In this document: positions 30,820 to 39,175 of the stretch, piece after piece
Numbering within the stretch: position 1 is the first letter of the stretch
How the letters are laid out: each line of letters starts with the position of its first letter
From: Thermoleophilaceae bacterium
GTDB taxonomy: Bacteria > Actinomycetota > Thermoleophilia > Solirubrobacterales > JACPNS01
DNA length: 64,000 nt
Direction: 5' to 3'
Assembly (NCBI GenBank): GCA_016462645.1
Contig: JAEMSX010000007.1
Location: 20,470 to 84,469, forward strand
The notes under the pieces: model-generated
The model's input: the letters and a program-made list of their open reading frames with translations, nothing else
Database searches by the model: none
What the model was told of the DNA's origin: nothing
Made by a program: the position numbers and the translations under genes

Positions 30820-31704
30820 TCAGCTCTCGAATGCGTTGAAGGATCCGAGCACGCGCAGCGTGCGGACCTTCGCCGTCACGGCCTCCACCGATGCCGCGAT
30901 TGCCGCGTCCTCGATCGAGCCGTCGAGGTCGACGAAGAAGAGGTAGTGACCGAGCTCGGTGCGCTCAGGGCGCGACTCGATCTTGCTCATGTTCACGCCG
31001 CGGTCGGCGAACTCCGAGAGGATGCTGACCAGCCCGCCGGGAGAAGTGTCATTGAAGCCGGAGAAGACCAGCGAAGTTCTGGTGGCGGCCGCCATCGGGT
31101 TGCCGGCCCAGGGCGAGGTGAGCGGCGCCTTCGCCAGCCAGACGAAGCGCGTCTTGTTGCCCGCGACATCCTCGATCGCAGACTCGATCACGGTGCCGCC
31201 GTACATCTCCGCTGCGATCGCGGATCCGATCGCGGCGTTGCCGTCGCCGATCTCGACGGCGCTGCGCACTGCCTCGGCGGTTGAGACCTGCGCGAGCTTC
31301 GCCGCGTTCGGCAGGCGCTCGGCGATGAAGCCGGCGCACTGCGCGAGTGCCTGCGGGTGCGAGGCGACCACGTCGATCTCCACCAGGGGAATCTCGCGCG
31401 CGGCGATCAGGCAGTGGTGCACCGCCCATACGACCTCGCCGACGATCTGCACTCCAGGGGCGTCGTGCACCAGTGCGTCGAGCGTCTCGGTCACGGCGCC
31501 TTCAACCGAGTTCTCGATCGGCACGAAGCCGGCCTCGACGGTGCCGGCCTCCACTGCCAGCACGACATCGCGATTGGTGTCGAGCGCGACCAGTTCGACC
31601 GAGCCGGCACGCTCACCGAGCGCGGCGCGCAAGGCCTCTTCGCCATAGGTGCCCGGAGGACCGAGATGACCTATGCGACGCGGAGCAAGGGCCTCAGCGT
31701 TCAA
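30820..31704 (-). CDS. pheA: Prephenate dehydratase
   Basis: About 294 aa from TTG at 31704, which overlaps the upstream DUF4446 gene by 11 bases; no ATG or GTG lies nearer the conserved part RRIGHLGPPGTYGEEALRAA. The catalytic region has PIENSVEGAVTETLDAL and GNKTRFVWLAKAP (the conserved TRF motif). The C-terminal ACT domain contains SGFNDTSPGGLVSILSEFAD and KIESRPERTELGHYLFFVDL and senses phenylalanine. It makes phenylpyruvate for phenylalanine synthesis. No chorismate mutase domain is fused. Confidence 0.9.
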   Translation of the reverse strand: MNAEALAPRRIGHLGPPGTYGEEALRAALGERAGSVELVALDTNRDVVLAVEAGTVEAGFVPIENSVEGAVTETLDALVHDAPGVQIVGEVVWAVHHCLIAAREIPLVEIDVVASHPQALAQCAGFIAERLPNAAKLAQVSTAEAVRSAVEIGDGNAAIGSAIAAEMYGGTVIESAIEDVAGNKTRFVWLAKAPLTSPWAGNPMAAATRTSLVFSGFNDTSPGGLVSILSEFADRGVNMSKIESRPERTELGHYLFFVDLDGSIEDAAIAASVEAVTAKVRTLRVLGSFNAFES

Positions 31705-32320
31705 CGTTGGCCTGACGAACTGCTTGCACCTGCGGCTGCTCGCCCGGCGGCTCGGGTGGCTTGGTCGGGGCATTCGACACCACGCGCGGCGGTGCCGGCG
31801 GGGCGGGCGGCACCGGAGCCTGCCCCGGCGTCGCGAACGCGAGCTCGACCGCATGGCGCTCCTCGGGCGAGAGCTCGATGTCCGAGGCGCCCTCGGTGAG
31901 GTTCTTGACGTAGAGGTGGGAGAAGTTGCGACTGACGATCGCCGTCAGCACCACTCCGGTCCTGTGCTCGTTGAGCAGCGCGACACTGCTCGACTGCTTG
32001 CCGGACTTCGCGCCGAAGGCGTCGTAGCGGACCATCGCCGTATGCGTGACGGCGCCGTCGAGCCCGGTCTCAAGGCGGGACATGCGCTGGTCCAATGTGA
32101 ACGAGGCGTCGTCGACCCAGTCGCGCAGCGCCACGAACTCGCGCTGGAGTTGCTCGGCGTGAGTGATCACATCGCGTTCGGTGCCGGCCAGCAGCACGCG
32201 CTGAGCGCGGCGCACGCGGCGCAGGGCAAGGGCATTCCAGACCAGCAGCACGAGGCAGACAACTGCCACCGCAGCTCCGGCGAGCGCCAACCACTCATAC
32301 AAACCGTCAGGGGAGTGCAT
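31694..32320 (-). CDS. DUF4446 family membrane-anchored protein
   Basis: 208 aa. One N-terminal membrane helix (about 8-30: YEWLALAGAAVAVVCLVLLV) is followed by a coiled region. The domain VRYDAFGAKSGKQSSSVALL, EHRTGVVLTAIVSRN and LSPEERHAVELA defines DUF4446, of unknown function. The C-terminal 35 residues are Pro-rich (VPPAPPAPPRVV). The same pairing next to housekeeping genes is seen in other actinobacteria and Firmicutes. The 3' end overlaps the probable pheA start. Confidence 0.85.
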   Translation of the reverse strand: MHSPDGLYEWLALAGAAVAVVCLVLLVWNALALRRVRRAQRVLLAGTERDVITHAEQLQREFVALRDWVDDASFTLDQRMSRLETGLDGAVTHTAMVRYDAFGAKSGKQSSSVALLNEHRTGVVLTAIVSRNFSHLYVKNLTEGASDIELSPEERHAVELAFATPGQAPVPPAPPAPPRVVSNAPTKPPEPPGEQPQVQAVRQANVER

Positions 32321-32372
32321 CGACTTCAGACTACTGATGAGAAGCGCGGAGCCATCACGCCTTCATCGCAGC

Positions 32373-33443
32373 TCAGAACTTGACGTCGAAGGTCTGGCTG
32401 TTGTTGTCGAGGTTCTCTTCGCCCGGGACCTTTTTGACGTCAACCTTCAAGGTCGCGCTGGCCCCGGCTGCGGGGATCTTGGTCAGTGGCAGAGTGACCT
32501 TGGTCGTGTCGCCGGCGGCGATCGCGGGGATCGTCTTGTTCTGCTTGATCGCAGTGCCGGCTCCGGAGATCGTGTAGGAGACGACCACGTCGGTCTCGTC
32601 GTTCTCGCCCTGGTTCTGGACGCTGACCTCGATCTGCTTGGCGCCGTTGAGGTCGTTGGTCGTGCCTTCGGCGAGTGCGGTGCCTGACGGCTGCACATTC
32701 ACGCCGGTGATGCCGGTTCCGTGGGTGCCCGGGGTGACGGCCGCGGTCGAGCCGCCACCGCTCACGCGGCTGAAGACGTCGAGCACCTGGGCCGGGTCGA
32801 GCCACTCGAGACTGGGCAGGAACTTGCTGGCCGGCAGAGACACGCCTTCGATGTCCTTGTCCTTGACCGCGGCGTTCATATAGGCGTAGGCGCGCTGCGA
32901 GTAGATCACGTCGCTGGCCAGGAACTGCTGCATGTTCGCGGCGATCTTCTCGGTCGCGGCCTCCGCGTCCTGGTCGCCCAGCGCCTGTCCGATCTCGCCG
33001 GAGATCTCGGTCAGCCCGTCGCGGCGGAACTCGAGTGTTTCGACGAGGTACTGCTTGGCGGCGGTCAGGTCCTCGCCGCTGGCCGAAAGATCGAGCGCCT
33101 GGCGAACGAGCTCTGAAGCCTGGGAGCGCTGGACGTTGACGGAGGTCTCGATGTCGGTCGCGCTGGCGTCGCCCGGGTCCTTCAGCGTCGAGAAGAAGTC
33201 GCTCGAGACCTGGTTGGACTGGGTGACGATCGAATTCGCCTGCTTGACGAAGTCCTTGACCGCGTTTTCCTGGCGGGCGCTCTGGCAGCCTTTGCCGAGC
33301 AGCACGACCACGATCAGAAACAGCACGATGAGGCCGCCGGCGATTGCGCGGCGTTGCATCACGGCCTGGTGTTCAGCGTCGCCGCCGCGGGGGTTTTCAC
33401 CGCGGATCGGTCGCTCCTGTTGGTCGCCTGGATAAGAAGGCAT
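32373..33443 (-). CDS. Membrane-anchored protein with C-terminal CARDB domain
   Basis: 356 aa from ATG at 33443 (MPSYPGDQQERPIRGENPRG) with AGAGGA just upstream; the longer frame extends into the divergent kinase gene. A membrane helix (AIAGGLIVLFLIVVVLLGKG) is followed by a helical extracytoplasmic region of about 200 residues. A CARDB-like beta domain closes the protein, with IEVSVQNQGENDETDVVVSY and VKKVPGEENLDNNSQTFDV. CARDB domains are cell-adhesion-type folds. No function is known. It is divergent from the kinase gene at 33559, sharing a 115-base gap. Confidence 0.78.
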   Translation of the reverse strand: MPSYPGDQQERPIRGENPRGGDAEHQAVMQRRAIAGGLIVLFLIVVVLLGKGCQSARQENAVKDFVKQANSIVTQSNQVSSDFFSTLKDPGDASATDIETSVNVQRSQASELVRQALDLSASGEDLTAAKQYLVETLEFRRDGLTEISGEIGQALGDQDAEAATEKIAANMQQFLASDVIYSQRAYAYMNAAVKDKDIEGVSLPASKFLPSLEWLDPAQVLDVFSRVSGGGSTAAVTPGTHGTGITGVNVQPSGTALAEGTTNDLNGAKQIEVSVQNQGENDETDVVVSYTISGAGTAIKQNKTIPAIAAGDTTKVTLPLTKIPAAGASATLKVDVKKVPGEENLDNNSQTFDVKF

Positions 33444-33522
33444 AAAGGTTCCTCTCGGAAGGCGAGGATCGTAACGAAGTATTCCCTGCGTACCGGGCGG
33501 ATTCCTGTATGACAAGCGGCTT

Positions 33523-33536
33523 GCAGGCTTGCCTGC
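33523..33536. repeat. Inverted repeat GCAGGC-TT-GCCTGC between divergent genes
   Basis: A 6-bp perfect inverted repeat with a 2-base centre in the 115-base gap between the CARDB gene and the Ser/Thr kinase gene. The position, just before the kinase start, would suit a repressor site. Its length is modest, so chance is possible. Confidence 0.25.
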
Positions 33537-33558
33537 TTCGCCCGCGAAAAACCTAGCC

Positions 33559-35322
33559 ATGGGATTCCGTACCCACAGCCTGCGCGAGCGGACGACTCGC
33601 GCCCTGCGTTCCGGCTCCGGGCCGAGCTCGCGCGGAACACGTCTGCGCGACCGCTTTGAGCTGCTGGTGCCGCTTGGCAGCGGGGGTTTTGGCACGGTCT
33701 GGGAGGGCTTTGACATGCTGCTTGAGCGCCCGGTGGCGATCAAGGAGATCAGGATCGATGAAGAGCTTTCCGACTCCGGCGACGCCCTGCGCGAGGCGCG
33801 CGCGACCGCGCGGCTGAATCACCCGGCGATCGTTTCGCTCTACGAGATTCACGCCGAACCCGACCGCATCTACATGATCAACGAGCTCGTGCACGGTCAC
33901 ACGCTCGGCGAGATGATCGATGAGGGCCTGATGTCCGACAACGACGCGGGGCGCATCTCCTATGCGCTCTGCGAGGCGCTCGCCCACGCGCACGGTCAGG
34001 GCGTCATCCACCGGGACGTCAAGCCCGCAAACGTGATGGTCACGTCCGCGTGGCTCGAGGGCTCGGGCGGCTGGCGCGTGCAGCCCGCGAAGCTCATGGA
34101 CTTCGGCATCGCGAGCATCGTGGATCCCAGCGAGCATGGTGGCCGCGCGCACGCCGGTCCGCACGCCGGTTCGCGTGGATACGTCGCGCCCGAGCAGGAG
34201 GCCGGCGAGCCCGCCACCCCGGCGACCGACGTCTACTCGCTCGCTCTGGTGATGTTCGAATGCTTCACCGGCGCCGGGCCCGGCAAGGGTCGCCGCTCGC
34301 GGCTGGCGAAGGTGCGACGCGATCTGCCTTATGAGCTGACCTGCACGATCGACCGCTGCCTCGAGCCCGATCCGCATCTGCGGCCGGACGTGGTTGAACT
34401 CGGCCAGGCGATCTACGACGCTTTGCCCGAGCTGTCGCACAACCTCGCGGCGCCGACCGTTTCCTCGCGCTTTCGCGGTCTCTTCGGTCGCACTCCGCGT
34501 GAGCGCTCTGACAGTTACACCCACGATCGACCGGCCTTGCGCGTGCCCCGCGACGAGCAGGTCTGGCGCGAGCCCGGCTCCGGGCGGATCTGGCGCTTCG
34601 GCATCGCGGCGCTGGCCGCGCTGATGTGCGTGGTGACGATGCTCGCGGCCGGCGTCACGCTCTCCTTCATCCAGCCGTTGATCGCGGCAGCGCTCGTGTT
34701 CGTGCTGCCGCGCGCAGGTTGGGCGCTCGCCGCCACGGCCGGAGCGACGGCCCTGGCGATCGACGGCCAGGTCGGATCGGCGATGTTCCTCGTTCTTCCG
34801 GCGGTCGTCGCGGCGTTCGCCGCGATGGTGCCGCTGCCGCGGCTGCTCGACGGCGCGCTCGCGGGCGCTGGAGCGTTCGCCTGGGTGGTCGCGGTGCAGG
34901 CGATGTCGGGGACTTCCCTGGCGCTCAGCATTCCGGAGGCGACGGGAAACCCCGAGGACCTGCGCCAGTACGCCGACATCGCGGCGCACGCGCTGGTGAC
35001 CTACACCCACCCTGCGTACACAGCTTCGCTCGGACTCTGGTCGCTGTCGGGCGCGGTGGCCGTTCTGCTCGTCGATCGGCGCGCGCCGCTGACGGCCTGG
35101 GCGGTGCTGGGCCTCGTGTTTGCGGCCGCCCAGGTCGTGATCGGCCAGGCGATGCAGATGCCGGTACCGGCGATCTCGATCGTTGTCGCGGTTCTTGCAC
35201 TCGTGGTGCTGGTTTGCGCGGCCGTGATCAGCCGCCGTGCGGGTAGGGTTTTTGCACCTTCAGGCAGCCCCGGAGCACCCCATGAGCGGGCGCGCGGCAG
35301 ACGAGCACCGGCAGGCATGTGA
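33559..35322 (+). CDS. Serine/threonine protein kinase with polytopic membrane C-terminus
   Basis: 587 aa from ATG at 33559. The kinase domain (about 25-300) has the Gly loop LGSGGFGTVWEGFD, VAIKEIRID, the catalytic loop VIHRDVKPANVMV, DFGIAS and YVAPEQEAG. A linker is followed by five or six hydrophobic helices (about 345-570) instead of the usual single helix and sensor domain. It precedes the fhaA-like gene in the place where pknA-type kinases occur near this cluster in other actinobacteria. The signal sensed could be a membrane component. No PASTA repeats are present. Confidence 0.88.
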   Translation: MGFRTHSLRERTTRALRSGSGPSSRGTRLRDRFELLVPLGSGGFGTVWEGFDMLLERPVAIKEIRIDEELSDSGDALREARATARLNHPAIVSLYEIHAEPDRIYMINELVHGHTLGEMIDEGLMSDNDAGRISYALCEALAHAHGQGVIHRDVKPANVMVTSAWLEGSGGWRVQPAKLMDFGIASIVDPSEHGGRAHAGPHAGSRGYVAPEQEAGEPATPATDVYSLALVMFECFTGAGPGKGRRSRLAKVRRDLPYELTCTIDRCLEPDPHLRPDVVELGQAIYDALPELSHNLAAPTVSSRFRGLFGRTPRERSDSYTHDRPALRVPRDEQVWREPGSGRIWRFGIAALAALMCVVTMLAAGVTLSFIQPLIAAALVFVLPRAGWALAATAGATALAIDGQVGSAMFLVLPAVVAAFAAMVPLPRLLDGALAGAGAFAWVVAVQAMSGTSLALSIPEATGNPEDLRQYADIAAHALVTYTHPAYTASLGLWSLSGAVAVLLVDRRAPLTAWAVLGLVFAAAQVVIGQAMQMPVPAISIVVAVLALVVLVCAAVISRRAGRVFAPSGSPGAPHERARGRRAPAGM

Positions 35323-36097
35323 GAGCGTGAACTTCCTCAAGAATTTTGAATCGAAACTCGAACGACTGATCGAGGGCGGCTTCAAGTCAGCCTTCAAGTC
35401 AGAGGTGCAGCCGATCGAGCTGGCGCGCAAGCTTGCGCGCGAAATGGACGCCCACCGCGCGGCCTCGATTTCGCGCACCTATGCGCCCAACGAATACACG
35501 GTCTTTCTCTCGCCGCAGGACCGCGAGCAGTTCGCGCACTACGAGGACGGGCTCCAGCGCGAGCTCTCGCTCTACCTGCTCGAGCACGCCAGGAAGCGCG
35601 GCTACTCCCTGATCAGCCGCCCGACGGTCGACTTCGACACCGATGATCGCCTCGAGCTCGGCCTTTTCGGGATCCAGGCGCGGCTCGCCGACGCACCCGA
35701 AGCCGAGGACGTGCAGCCGGTGGAGCCACAGGCGCCGTCAGGCCACACGCAGGTCTACAACGTGCGCGACCTCCAGGCACCGCCAACCGATCTCGAGCAA
35801 CCGGGCGCACGGGTCGCCGCCCGCGCGGTGATCGAAGCGGGCGATCGCCGATTTGCGCTCACCCCACCGTCCACGGTCGTCGGCCGCGGCCGCGACGCCG
35901 ATGTGCGTCTCGACGATCCGAACATCTCGCGCACCCATGTGCAGTTCCGCGTCGAGGGCGGCGACTGGATCGTTGCCGACATGGGCTCGACCAACGGGAC
36001 GCGCCTGAACGGTGGATCGCTCGTCGCGCCCACCCCGTTGCGCCCGGGCGACGTGATCGAACTCGGCAACACCGTCCTGAAGTTCGTGCTGGAGTAG
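35282..36097 (+). CDS. fhaA: FhaA-like protein (DUF3662 and FHA domains)
   Basis: 271 aa from ATG at 35282, which has GGAG six bases upstream and overlaps the kinase gene by 41 bases. A GTG at 35327 matches the family's usual start (VNFLKNFESKLERLIEG) better, so the start is uncertain. The N-terminal DUF3662 domain (about 16-135) contains PIELARKLAREMDAHRA and YAPNEYTVFLSPQDRE. The C-terminal FHA domain has VVGRGRDADVRLDDPNISRT and DMGSTNGTRLNG. In mycobacteria FhaA binds phosphorylated MviN and regulates peptidoglycan synthesis. Confidence 0.88.
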   Translation: MSGRAADEHRQACESVNFLKNFESKLERLIEGGFKSAFKSEVQPIELARKLAREMDAHRAASISRTYAPNEYTVFLSPQDREQFAHYEDGLQRELSLYLLEHARKRGYSLISRPTVDFDTDDRLELGLFGIQARLADAPEAEDVQPVEPQAPSGHTQVYNVRDLQAPPTDLEQPGARVAARAVIEAGDRRFALTPPSTVVGRGRDADVRLDDPNISRTHVQFRVEGGDWIVADMGSTNGTRLNGGSLVAPTPLRPGDVIELGNTVLKFVLE

Positions 36098-36099
36098 GC

Positions 36100-36567
36100 A
36101 TGGACGATCCGATCGCCGTCGCGCTGAAGTTCGCGTTTCTCCTGTTGCTCTTCCTCTTCATCGTCTGGGTGGTGCGCAGCTCGTCGCGCGACCTCGTGGG
36201 CAGCGATCGCGCCGATTTCGATCCGCTGCTCGATCCCGGCGAGGGACAGGCTCCGATCGACCTCAAGCGTGGGGTCAAACCGCGGCTGGTCGTGGTCGCG
36301 GCTCAGCGCTACGACACCGGGAGTTCGTTCGATCTGCTCGGCGGCCTGCTGCTCGGGCGCGACAAACCGGCCGAGGTGATCGTCGAAGATGTCTTCGCTT
36401 CGGCGCGCCACGCGCGGATCACGCCCCGCGGCCCGTATAACTTCCTTGAAGACCTCGGCTCGACGAACGGCACCTACTTGAACGGCACGCGCGTCGAGGG
36501 CCCGCAGAGACTCACACCGGGCGACAAGATCACCATTGGCGACACCGAGTTCAGATATGAGGAGTAG
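36100..36567 (+). CDS. fhaB: Membrane-anchored FHA-domain protein (FhaB/FipA-like)
   Basis: 155 aa. An N-terminal membrane helix (LKFAFLLLLFLFIVWVV) is followed by a short linker. The FHA domain has LLLGRDKPAEVIVEDVFASA, RHARI and DLGSTNGTYLNGTRVEG with the Ser/Arg/Asn phosphothreonine-binding residues. In actinobacteria this small FHA protein sits next to FhaA and helps link kinases to division. It starts three bases after the fhaA stop, and the PP2C gene begins ten bases after its end. Confidence 0.9.
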   Translation: MDDPIAVALKFAFLLLLFLFIVWVVRSSSRDLVGSDRADFDPLLDPGEGQAPIDLKRGVKPRLVVVAAQRYDTGSSFDLLGGLLLGRDKPAEVIVEDVFASARHARITPRGPYNFLEDLGSTNGTYLNGTRVEGPQRLTPGDKITIGDTEFRYEE

Positions 36568-36576
36568 CTGCACCTG

Positions 36577-37848
36577 ATGCTGCGCGTCACTGAATTCGCT
36601 GCCGCGAGCGACGTCGGCCGCGTGCGCAAGGCCAACGAGGACTCGTACTACGTGCGCTCGCCCCTGTTCGTGGTCGCCGACGGAATGGGCGGCGCCCAGG
36701 CCGGTGAGGTCGCTTCGCAGATCGCCGTGGACTCGTTCAAGGATCCGCTCGATGAGAGCGTCGCTCCCGAGCCGCGGATGGCCAGCGTCGTTCGCCACGC
36801 GAACCTCGAGATCCACAAGAAGTCCGTCTCGAGCGACGAGTTCAAGGGCATGGGCACGACGCTCACGGCGCTGCTGCTCGGTGAGAACGAACTGACGATC
36901 GCGCACGTCGGCGACAGCCGCGCGTACCGGCTGCGCGAGGGCGACCTCGAGCGCCTCACCCGCGACCACTCGCTGGTCGGGGAAATGGTCCGCCGCGGCG
37001 CGATCACCGAGGCCGAGGCCGAGGTGCACCCGCAACGTTCGATCCTGACCCGTGCGCTCGGTCCTGAGGACGAGGTCGAGATCGACACGCTCAGCCACAA
37101 CGTGAAGGCCGGCGACGTGTATCTGATCTGCAGCGACGGCCTCACCGGAATGGTCGACGAGGCGACGATCGCGCAGGAGATGGGCTCGGGCAAGCCGCTT
37201 CAGGAAGTGGCAGATTCGCTGATTCGCAAAGCCAACGAGAACGGCGGCGTCGACAACATCACGATCGTGACCTTCAGGATTGACGGGACGGGCGAGCAGG
37301 CCCCCGCGCCGCCGACGACCGAAGCCGAGCCGGCAGGCGACGAGACGATCATCGCTCCGGCGGTTGTTGTTCCCGCGGCCGAAACCGCCGCGCCCACGCC
37401 GCCGCCGGCCGCCGTGCCCCAGACCGCCGCCGGCGCGAACGGAAACGGCCAGCCCGCACCGGCGACCTCTCCCTCACACGCTTTCGACTCGCGCCGGGCG
37501 CAGTCAAAGAAGTCACGCCGCTGGGTCGGCGGCGTGATCATTTCGGTCGTCCTGTTGATCGGTATTTTCGGCGCGGTCGTGGGTTCACTCAACGTGTACT
37601 TCATCGGAGGAAACGAGAAGGGCCTCGTGACCGTCTATCGCGGCCTGCCCTACGACCTGCCGCTGAGCGTCTCGCTCTACACACGCGACTTCGTCACGAC
37701 CGTCCCGGTCAGCGAGCTGCCGGCGGACACGCGCGCGAAGATCCTCGATCACAAGCTGCGCACGCGTAGTGACGCACTCGACCTCGCTCAGCAGATCGAG
37801 AAGGGTCAGATCAACCCGGACACGCTGGACGGCGCGACCGCGCCCTAG
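36577..37848 (+). CDS. pstP: PP2C-family Ser/Thr protein phosphatase (PstP-like)
   Basis: 423 aa. The catalytic domain (about 1-240) shows the metal ligands in KANEDSYYVR, LFVVADGMGGAQAGEVAS, ICSDGLTGMVDE and GGVDNITIVTFR. A Pro/Ala-rich linker leads to one membrane helix (about 312-335: WVGGVIISVVLLIGIFGAVV). An extracytoplasmic tail of about 85 residues follows. It reverses phosphorylation by the kinases encoded on both sides. The extra tail is longer than in model PstP, and RodA follows after 13 bases. Confidence 0.92.
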   Translation: MLRVTEFAAASDVGRVRKANEDSYYVRSPLFVVADGMGGAQAGEVASQIAVDSFKDPLDESVAPEPRMASVVRHANLEIHKKSVSSDEFKGMGTTLTALLLGENELTIAHVGDSRAYRLREGDLERLTRDHSLVGEMVRRGAITEAEAEVHPQRSILTRALGPEDEVEIDTLSHNVKAGDVYLICSDGLTGMVDEATIAQEMGSGKPLQEVADSLIRKANENGGVDNITIVTFRIDGTGEQAPAPPTTEAEPAGDETIIAPAVVVPAAETAAPTPPPAAVPQTAAGANGNGQPAPATSPSHAFDSRRAQSKKSRRWVGGVIISVVLLIGIFGAVVGSLNVYFIGGNEKGLVTVYRGLPYDLPLSVSLYTRDFVTTVPVSELPADTRAKILDHKLRTRSDALDLAQQIEKGQINPDTLDGATAP

Positions 37849-37861
37849 CGCGAGGCGAGTC

Positions 37862-39175
37862 ATGCTCAGCGCGCGCAATCGCGAACTGCTGGGGCTCGTC
37901 CCGGTCGCCCTGGCGACGGCCGCCGGATTCGCCGGCGTCCTGATCGCTCGCGAGGCGCAGGTCAATGACCTGACCGTTACCTACGGCGCGATGTTCCTGG
38001 TTCTCTGCCTGGTCGGCCACCTGTTCATCCGCTGGCGCCTGCCCGACGCCGACCCGTACATCTACCCGCTGACGGCCTCGCTCGCGGGCATCGGCATCGT
38101 CACGATCTACCGGATCGACCCCGAGCTCGCGCGCGAGCAGGCGCAGTGGTTCGTGATCGCGCTGATCGCGTTCATGGCGACCGTGGTGCTGGTGCGGGAC
38201 ATCTCGATCCTCGAGCGCTACCGCTACTCGATTGCGATCGGCGCGTTCATCCTGCTGATGCTCCCGCGCCTGACCGGTGGCGTCGTGAACGGCGCATACC
38301 TGCAGATCAACATCGGACCGCTCTCCTTCCAGCCGACCGAGATCGCGAAGCTCGCGATCGTGATCTTCATCGCGGCCTATCTCGCCGAGACGCGGGAAAT
38401 CCTCGTGACCCAGGAGCGGCGGTTCCTCGGCATCAGTTTTCCGCCGCTGGGGTTCTTCGGCCCGATGATCGTGATCTGGGCGATGGCGATGATCATGCTC
38501 GTGTTCATCCGCGACCTCGGCAGCGCGGTGATGTTTTTCGGCGCGTTCCTGGCGCTGCTCTACGTCGCGACCGGGCGATTGAGCTACGTCGTGCTCGGGC
38601 TCGCGATGTTCATCTTCGGATTCGAGTTCTTCTCGCAGACCGTCGGGCACATTCAGGCGCGCGCTGACATCTGGCACCATCCGCTCGATCCCGCGCTGTA
38701 CCACGCCGAGGGCGGTTCCTACCAGATCGCCCAGGGGCTGTTCACGATGTCTGACGGGGGCGTGCTCGGCAGCGGCTTCGGGCAGTCGCTGATCCGCGTT
38801 GGCGGCGATCCGATCCTCCCTGCCGTGCAGACCGACTCGATCTACGCGCTGTTCACCGGCGAGGCCGGGCTGATCGGCGCCATCGGGCTGCTGCTCCTGT
38901 ACCTCGTGTTCATCGAGCGCGGCCTGAAGACGGCGATGATCGCGCGCGATGCGTTCAGCAAACTGCTGGCAACCGGCCTCACTTTCGTCTTCGCGCTGCA
39001 GGTCTTCGTGATCGTCGGTGGCGTCACGACAGTCATCCCGCTGACCGGCGTGACCCTGCCTTTCGTCTCCTACGGCGGCAGCTCGATCGTCGCGAACTTC
39101 ATTCTGATCGCGCTGCTGATGGTGATCTCGGACAACGCGCGGCGCGAGGACGCCGAAATCGGCGGGGTGATCTAG
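37862..39175 (+). CDS. rodA: RodA/FtsW/SpoVE-family peptidoglycan polymerase
   Basis: 437 aa from ATG at 37862 (MLSARNRELLGLVP). About twelve membrane helices are predicted. Landmarks are GGVVNGAYLQINIGPLSFQP (the TGA/xxWIxxG-like region), PTEIAKLAIVIF, GGDPILPAVQTDSIYALFTG, and the C-terminal LTGVTLPFVSYGGSSIVAN. SEDS proteins polymerise glycan from lipid II together with the partner class B PBP, here the next gene with no gap. The position after PP2C is the conserved actinobacterial order; RodA is more likely than FtsW by context. Confidence 0.92.
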   Translation: MLSARNRELLGLVPVALATAAGFAGVLIAREAQVNDLTVTYGAMFLVLCLVGHLFIRWRLPDADPYIYPLTASLAGIGIVTIYRIDPELAREQAQWFVIALIAFMATVVLVRDISILERYRYSIAIGAFILLMLPRLTGGVVNGAYLQINIGPLSFQPTEIAKLAIVIFIAAYLAETREILVTQERRFLGISFPPLGFFGPMIVIWAMAMIMLVFIRDLGSAVMFFGAFLALLYVATGRLSYVVLGLAMFIFGFEFFSQTVGHIQARADIWHHPLDPALYHAEGGSYQIAQGLFTMSDGGVLGSGFGQSLIRVGGDPILPAVQTDSIYALFTGEAGLIGAIGLLLLYLVFIERGLKTAMIARDAFSKLLATGLTFVFALQVFVIVGGVTTVIPLTGVTLPFVSYGGSSIVANFILIALLMVISDNARREDAEIGGVI

